64,000 bases of DNA from Lasiosphaeria ovina. Its lineage: Eukaryota > Ascomycota > Sordariomycetes > Sordariales > Lasiosphaeriaceae. Both the position numbers and the translations under genes were made by a program. The notes under the pieces were generated by a model. It was not told where the DNA came from and ran no database searches. It saw only the letters and a list, made by a program, of their open reading frames with translations. Shown piece after piece: positions 57,299 through 64,000 of this stretch (position 1 is the stretch's first letter; each line of letters begins with the position of its first letter). The stretch lies in contig JAULSN010000005.1 in the NCBI GenBank assembly GCA_033439765.1, forward strand, positions 2,495,001-2,559,000. The letters run 5' to 3'.

Positions 57299-59869
57299 TG
57301 ATCAGGTACGGATAGGCGCAGCAACACCGAGTAAATCGCGTGTGTGACGGCTTGTTCCGCGCCCGCCCGCCTCCGCCGCCCAGTGCCATGGCCCATGGCT
57401 CGATAGTGGCTTTTTTTGTGGGAATCCTTCCATCAAACTGTGCGGGCCGTTAGCAGGTACTCAAGTGCCGCCATCAAATCGGCCCCCTTTCCCCAGCACT
57501 ACTCCACAAACGCGATTGCATCCGCGGGTATCGGCTAACAAACCGTGGCGTTTTTTTGTGATAGCCAATCTATAGCTCCTGTCAAATAAGGCGACGACGA
57601 GACGGGACTGACAGTTCGTGGCTGCTGTCAAGCGGGCGCCCGCCCATCCCCCCGCGACTGTCGCTTTCAAAGCCGCTTATTAACCCAATCGCTCCCAGTC
57701 GATGCAGGGTATACGGCGGGCTGCTTGCAAGTGAGCGGGCGGACGGGCGGGGGGTTGGGCTGTTTGTTGGTTTGTGTGTATTGGGTATTGTACGAAGTCG
57801 TTTGTCGTTTGTCGTGCTGGGTGTGGAGAACAAAACAGCTCTGCTCTCCCAACTCTCCAGCCTACCCGGGTCAGATCGGCGCGACGTTCTGTCGGCCCAG
57901 GGTTGCGCTGCGTTGGGGGTTGCGTGGTGTTGTTGCTTTGCAGCGACGGGTAGCAGCCAGACCATGATCAACGGTCGCGCGACGTTTTGTGGGGCACTCC
58001 CAGTGGGAGGGAGGTCAGGTTGCTTTTCGAACGTCCGTCGGTTCGCGGTTGCTGATCTGCTGCTGCTTCTGGTGCTGCTGGTGATTTTCAGCCCCCAGGC
58101 AACCTCCAAACCGGACCACACATGTTGCTTGTTGCCTTTCCATAAGCTCCTTCCATCTTGCCAATGGAAAGGCTACTGTGTAAGGCAAGAGCTTAGTCGC
58201 TGCGGGACTTACATGGCATGGAGGAAAGAGCGGACTTCCGACCAGCATGGAATTAATTGACTGATACTGGCAAGAGCACTAGACCGTACCCGTACCCCGA
58301 CCCCGACCCCGCCGACCGACATGGGTCAAACCTTGCGAGCTATGCAGATTGCAGGCCCTCCCGCTCTTGCGACTTCTGGCAGCTTCGTGTGTTTGGACGA
58401 CCATTGCTCCTGCTCCGCTCGTCAGACTCGCTGGGGGAAAGCTCGAGCACGCCCGGGGGCACCACCTAATTTCCATGCTGCCCGCGCGTGCCCAGGCGTG
58501 GGTCTCTGTCCCTTGAGAACCAACAGCCGACCGATGAGAGATAAGCAAGAAAGTCTGGACCCAGATGGAATCCAGGCAGTAAGGTAAGGTAACCAAGGTA
58601 GGCAGTGGAGGTTCAACCTACCTGGCACGTAGTTAGCATTTTAATATGATATTGTGCAAAGTGGAAATCACCAACATGGAGTGACGAAGTCCCGTGGCAG
58701 ACCGCGACTTTTTCGTGCTGGACTAAGCTAGCAACGCTAGTGACGCCGTTGGGCCTCCTATTTCTATGTTTAGACCACCGACTACCTCAGATACCTCAGG
58801 CATCCGGTTAGGTTGTTGCAACTGCCCCTGTCGCGAGAGGCTGTGCTAGAACGAAAGCTAACAAGCCTGCGCTGGAGCTGCTGAGCTAACGAGCTCGTTG
58901 CCGACTGCGGGGGAACCAACGACGCATCAAGTTAAGCTGTACAAACCCCTCCCAAAAAAAGCAACGAAAAAGAAAATGGGAAAAATTGACCGATTGTCAC
59001 AGCGTGCGAACCCAGACCCGCGGAGCCAGGAGTCCAGGAGGCTGCGGCACAGAAACTGCCCCAACGATCCGATCTAGCTCAGAGCCCCTGCATCTTTTTG
59101 TCACTCACCTCTGTGTTGGGGATGTTGGAGAGGTGGGGGGGGGGGGGTGGGATACTATTTCGACATCATCACAATGGGCTTTGTGTGAGAGAGAGAGAGA
59201 GAGAGCTTGGAGTTATTGTAATTTTTTTCTTTCATTTCTTTCTCTTCTTCTTTCCCTCAAGTAGGGGTAAATAATAGCTAGCTAGTAATAAGACTACGGC
59301 AATAACAAGATATAATAATCCTCTTAGCGCGTCTCTTCCTCTTTTACACTGAAAAAAAAAGAACGCCGCCGGCCCCAATGGTTTCTATCCTGTGTGTGAC
59401 AACATGGACAAAGAAAAAAGAAGTTGTACAGGATGGGTTTTTCTCCTTTTGCCGCCTTTCGGCCCCCAAGAAGGAAAAAAGAAGACATGAAAATATGTCG
59501 CTCCCATATATGCGCCCTTTTGTCCAAAAAAAAAAAAGTCGGAACGCATGTATCCCATTCGAAGGATCCCCTCCCAATTCCCATTCCCGAAGTTGCCTGC
59601 CGCGAGGGACAAGAAGAAGAAGGAGAAGAAAAAAGAGTACAGTATTCATACAGAGCGTTGATCAGAAAAAACGTGAATCCGTTGTGCGTTTCCCACCGGC
59701 AGCCCCCCGTAATCAAGCGCCATTTTTGCGCCGTTTGGTATAATTCCCGAATAAACCAACCCTCCCATAGAATAACAGAGTGTATGAGATAGAAAAGGGA
59801 ATAGTAGTACTTTTTTTTTCTTTCTTTTTTTCTTTTTTTATTCATGTCGGTCGGTCCCCAACCAATGCA
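57299..59869. other. Intergenic, 3' side of flbC
   Basis: Low-complexity runs include poly-G at 59132-59147, (GA)n at 59185-59203 and several poly-A/T tracts. The last few hundred bases are probably the flbC 3' UTR. Frames at 59324-59845 (minus) are T-run translations and not called. Confidence 0.5.
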
Positions 59870-61217
59870 TCACCTCCCCCAGTGGCTCTGGGGGTGGTCG
59901 CCGCCCGCGAGTACGTCTCTACTCCGCATGGACGGTGGCATTGATGAGAGGATGCCACTGCTGCCGAGAGGCGGGATGGCCATTGGCGGCAGCCCGACGG
60001 GCGGTGAGACCAGGTGGCTCAGTGACCCGGCCATGGAGCGTGCGCTAGGGTTGAGGCCTTCGTATGTGTCTGCCCGGAGATCCAGGGTGCCAATGTCAAA
60101 TCTCTTTGAGCATCCGTCTTCCATATGTCTAGGAGAGTATCGAGTTAGTGAAGCTCAAGAAAAAGGAGGCCGTTAAGAGAGAAACTCACCTCCGCAACGT
60201 ATCTTTGCGCGCAAACAGGCGGGCGCAGTAGTCGCACTTGTGGTTGCGTTCCCTCATGTGGACGCTTTGGTGGTGCCGTTGCAGATCGGTCTTGCGCACA
60301 AACTTCTTGTTGCAGTCGCTGATGGGGCACGGGAAGGGATATTCGCGCTTCTCGTCGTGTGTCTCCATGTGCGCCTTGAAGTTGTAGCTCCGGCTGAACA
60401 GCTTGCCGCACCCCTTGACCTCGCACTGGAAGTTGGCCTCTTCCTTGGTTGTCAGGCGGCGCGGGGCTCTCCGCGGCCGGGCCACGCGGTACTGCCTCCT
60501 CCCATCTTGCAGGAATGCAGATGGCGGTGCTCCGGGGCCGGGGTAGAACTGGTCGGGCTCCACGGGCTGGTAGTCCGACTTGTGCCACCCCGATGACCCG
60601 CCGTCGGAGAGGTAGCCCCCGGACGCGCTCGTGTAAGCGCCGCTGTCGGAGGGGTACGAGGTCTGTACGGAGCGCGGCGAGGGGTAGTGCGACTCCATGG
60701 ACTGGTTGTACTCGGAAGCCGTCTCCATCTTGACCCGCGGCGTCATGGACCCAGGAATGGGCGGGCCCGGGGTGTAGGAGAGCGAGGTCCTGGAAGACGC
60801 GACCGGAGACCTGGAGGCGGCGCTGGACGGCGGAGGGGTCGATGTGGAGATGGAGTGTGCGTGGTGGTGGCTTGGGGCATGCGAGTGGTACATGTCATGG
60901 CTGTAGGGGTAGCTCCCGAAGGTCTCGTAGTCGCCCGAGAGGATGCTGGGCATGCCCGCGGCCGACGACGCCGGGTGGATGATGGTCGTGCTGTTCCATT
61001 CCGAGTGGCCCATCGAGTCCAGCGGGGGCAGCGAGTTCTCTGGGTCCATGGACGGGTGGTTCACGGAGCAGGGCTGGTCGCCGTATATGGACGAGATCTT
61101 GTACTGCTGTTCCACCAGGCCGGGGGAGGGGTAGTCCAGTGAAGACCGCTCCGAGGGGCAGTATGTGTTGGAAGGAGACGAGGGCGACCTTGTGAGGGAG
61201 GGCGGCGTGAGGTCCAT
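59870..61217 (-). CDS. flbC: C2H2 zinc-finger conidiation transcription factor FlbC
   Basis: FlbC is an upstream developmental activator that promotes asexual sporulation in Aspergillus and relatives. Exons 61217-60190 and 60128-59870 (61-bp intron, GTGAGT...CTAG) encode 428 aa. The ATG at 61217 begins MDLTPPSLTRSPSSP. Residues 1-255 are Ser/Pro/Tyr-rich activation-type sequence. Three fingers lie at about 263-350: CEVKGC-x12-H-x3-H, CPISDC-x12-H-x4-H and CDYC-x12-H-x4-C. The third is C2HC type, and the intron cuts it between LRR and HMEDGC. The linker FQCEVKGCGKLFSRSYNFKA and the RKTDLQRHHQSVHM segment are hallmarks of the FlbC subfamily. The tail is Pro/Leu rich. A TATA-like stretch lies about 57 bp upstream (61274-61282), perhaps within the leader. 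Confidence 0.88.
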
Positions 61218-61782
61218 GACTTGAGAGGGCGACCGGTATTTGGGCCGCGGGACGATTGGTGGTTGGCGTGCGCTTATATATACGGCAAAGGGGAGCACGA
61301 TGCGAGCGAGGCGTTGGTGTTGTTGGAGAGCGAAGCGAGGACCGGGGTGTGTATGAAGGTATCGGCCAGCCAGACGCGCCTAGGGTCTGATTGGGTTGGT
61401 TGCTCAGACTCGTTGATGTTCCTTCCTTCTTGTGCTCTCTCGAGGCACCTAGGTTGGGGAAGGAGGCCAGATATAAGGATGAAGGGCGCAGACGTTGGGT
61501 CGGGATGCCGTGCGAATGTCTGCCGAGGGGACTGCCAGCATGAAAGCAGAGCAAGCACAACTCGACTAACAAGAGATAAACTTTGTTAAAGGTGAGGCGA
61601 GGCAGGCTGTGGGAAGCACAAGGGGAGGTGTGTTTCGACAAGGCAGACTCCCGGGGTCTCTTATACTATGTAAGATTTGTAAAGAGCCGGGTTTCTGCCT
61701 GGACTAATAATGGATGGGAGTAAGCCGTGGACATCATCGTGTTCGTTGACCTTATGAACGCTGGGGGCTAAGATGTGCATCT

Positions 61783-61798
61783 CTCTCTCTCTCTCTCT
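61783..61798. repeat. (CT)n dinucleotide run
   Basis: About eight CT units upstream of flbC (GA on the transcribed strand). Confidence 0.85.
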
Positions 61799-62040
61799 TT
61801 GCTCTCGACGGAAGGATGGGGCGGACTGTTTTTTTGGAGGGGGGGCGCGGCTAGCAATGCACGACAAAGAGAGGAGCAGAAGCAACAACAACAGGGGACC
61901 AGGGGGGTGTGTAGGCGGCTGCATGGGGTAAGACAGACGTGGGTGGGCTGGGCTGGGCTGGGCGGCGAGCGAGCGAACCAGCACAAATCCTGGGATAGCA
62001 CACAGCTGCCCGGACCAAAGCCAGAACCAGGGCCAAGGAG

Positions 62041-62071
62041 ACTGCAGACTAGACTGCAGACTAGACTGCAG
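62041..62071. repeat. 12-bp tandem repeat ACTGCAGACTAG, 2.6 copies
   Basis: Perfect units containing a PstI-type palindrome CTGCAG, located about 830 bp upstream of the flbC start codon. Confidence 0.9.
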
Positions 62072-64000
62072 ATGCAGACGACAACCGTACATCATATCAG
62101 AGCAGAGTAGATGAGCAGAGCACAGACAGATGGAAACAGAGAGAGCCAGAGACATGATCATACGGAAACCGCCAACAGCACCCAAACCAAACCACCTCAC
62201 CTCATAGCAGAGTAGATCAGCAGAGCGGCGGATCATCACATCAGAGCAGAGCAGAGAGCAAAACAAACCGCCCACTCACGGCAGTGCATGTCGACACTCC
62301 ACACAGATCGAGCAGGACCCGCAGCGCAGGGCAGCAGGCCCGCCGAACGAAGCCTTTCCCACCATCGCATCGTTCTCAAATCGCCGCCCGTCCCGATGAG
62401 AGCAAGGCCAGGTCGGCAGGAGAGGGAGGAGAGCAAGGCTATGCCCATTGGGGAAGCATTTAACCCAGTCGAAGCCAGCCGCTTGATCACGCTAACATCA
62501 GAAAGGAAGGGGGGACTTGAGAGACCCCTGTGGTGGGGAGGGGAGACGGGGACAGGGCAGGGAAAGGACAAGTTCCAGGGGGGGGCCCGCCAAATCCCAC
62601 TCGGAGAGAAAAATAGTTCAGGAAATGGAGAAAAGGGGACCGAAAAAAGAAAGTCGGTCACTGTTGGGTGTACAAACGCTGGAAAGGTACATGTATGTAC
62701 ATACGTACCGTACTCCCGTCCCTCCCCGTACTTGCATGTATCAGGGCCAGAGGGCCTGCCCAGGGCCACTGGGTGTCTAAAAGTAGAGTGCAGGCGGTGG
62801 GGAGGGGATGAGGTACAGTACATGCACCTGGCTTGCGGGCACCGTCGCCGACGAGGTACCAACCTGGAGCCAGCCATTGGCGTCCCCTTCCAGTCGCGCG
62901 TGGGGCCCCCCTCCCCCCAACGAAGAAGCCCTTCTGTGTGTCTGTCTGTTCTGGGGGTTACACTTGACAAGCGACAGGGCTGGTGGTGACCAGTCACACC
63001 GTCGAGTCCTGCTCGCCCCATGCCTGTTGGTGCAGGGTTGAGCCAAGTCTGAAGCCGACTCGGGGTTAGTGCTGTCTCTGTTCGCAGCAGTTTGAAGGGA
63101 CCCTGTCAGGCCCATCTCGGCGACCGGGCCAGGGAAGCGGGACTTGCAGCAGCAGAGCTCGGGGTTGTCAGTTCGAGACACGGCGTGCAAGCCACGAACC
63201 AGAGCCAGCGAACGAACGACATCTGGGCCTCGAGGTGCAAAAGGTGTCGAGCACTCGAATGTCGACTCTCGGGCCCACATTATCATTATTGCCGCCTTGA
63301 CTTGACCGAGACGCGGTGATCGGCGGTGATACAGCACTGGACCGTACATCTGTGGCTGCTGCGTGCCTACCTTCGTCGTCTTTGGCCATGCGAGAGCGAG
63401 CCCAGTGTTGCAATTAACCTCCAGCCTTGCCCGACCTCACCGCACTCGCCTGGGAGCTGGCGACCCAAGAGAGAGGTCAAGGGACGGGAGGCCGGACGGG
63501 TGCGGTTGGCTACTGCACAAGGTCGGGCACATGTTTTGTGCGGGCGGCGGACAAACCACAAAACAGGACAGTACACCGGCCTTGGTAGACCACACAAGCG
63601 CGACCGCTGTACTGTCTGTACCTTGGGCCGTTCGGTGGATAGGTCCATGAGGTCCGCTTCAGTGCCCTCCACCATGACCATGACCATGCCCATGTCCTGG
63701 AAGTTGGTGTGGGGGAGGCGAGCGCTTGCGCCTGTCAGTCGCGGGTGTGCGCGCCTGACAGGCCTGGCCGCCAAAGACCAAAAGACGGGAGCCAATATTC
63801 TCGACATCAATATCAACTCACATCGAGACTAGGTGAGGTAGCAGACTCAAGACACCACCTCAAGGCACGCTAGCAACAAAGAAAAAAAGAAGTACCGCGC
63901 GTCACGTCGGTCGCTCACGGGCCAGAGAACCAAAGGACTCCCCGAGAGGCTTGCGATGTCTGGCCTGGTCTGGTCGCCGACGTACGTACGTGCAAATGCA

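Larger units (their letters stand above)
61218..64000. promoter_or_regulatory. Long upstream region of flbC
   Basis: No other gene is supported to the window end. It holds (CT)n at 61783-61798, a 12-bp repeat at 62041-62071 and AGCAGAG-rich direct repeats at 62098-62260. Developmental regulators of this type often have long leaders and promoters, so this may all serve flbC, but a neighbour's 5' part could begin near the right edge. Confidence 0.45.

Noticed and set aside
60687..61142. 151-codon plus frame opposite flbC
   Set aside because: Shadow of Ser/Pro-rich flbC coding sequence.

Overview
The window is nuclear DNA of a filamentous ascomycete, most likely a Sordariomycete. Genes carry short GT-AG introns (about 50-130 bp) with CTAAC/CTGAC-type branch sites. 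The gene content includes an FlbC-type conidiation regulator, GPI-anchored and single-pass surface proteins, an HET-E-class NACHT relic, and one stretch that looks mutated by RIP. I cannot name the species.

Layout. (1) 1-2.6 kb is housekeeping: the 3' part of the PRMT5/Skb1 arginine methyltransferase gene converges on a three-exon SmF (snRNP core) gene. (2) 2.6-13.2 kb is an accessory, repeat-rich island. It holds a RIP-like patch, an orphan two-domain gene, a (GTT)n array, a 152-bp tandem array with alternating subtypes, a MITE with 33-bp inverted repeats, a Tc1/mariner transposase remnant, a kinase-like gene whose start codon seems to be split by an intron, a decapitated NACHT relic with an internal deletion, a frameshifted chromodomain/Myb-like pseudogene and a possible pogo-type relic. 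(3) 14.5-24.2 kb encodes three surface proteins: a single-pass membrane protein with a poly-Gln tail, a histidine-acid-phosphatase-fold protein lacking its catalytic motifs, and a GPI-anchored protein of three 58-residue Cys-bounded modules. (4) 24.2-29.2 kb is gene-poor, with one candidate 68-aa two-exon gene and a degenerate tRNA-like element behind a hairpin. (5) 29.2-45.0 kb is gene-dense: an MFS transporter with a 15-nt microexon, an AT-hook/SUMO-interaction protein, divergent NRAMP and Na/Ca-exchanger genes, and a DDHD phospholipase. (6) 45.0-59.9 kb has no gene I can support; it is rich in microsatellites and contains a second TA-flanked MITE. (7) 59.9-61.2 kb is flbC, followed by a long upstream region to the window end.

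Functional links. PRMT5 and SmF belong to connected steps of snRNP biology (the methylosome modifies Sm proteins). NRAMP and the Na/Ca exchanger share one intergenic promoter region and both move divalent cations. The phosphatase-like, poly-Gln-tailed and GPI proteins suggest a cell-surface neighbourhood. Exon boundaries were read by eye from splice consensus and reading-frame continuity. Family calls come from motif recognition; no database search was run.
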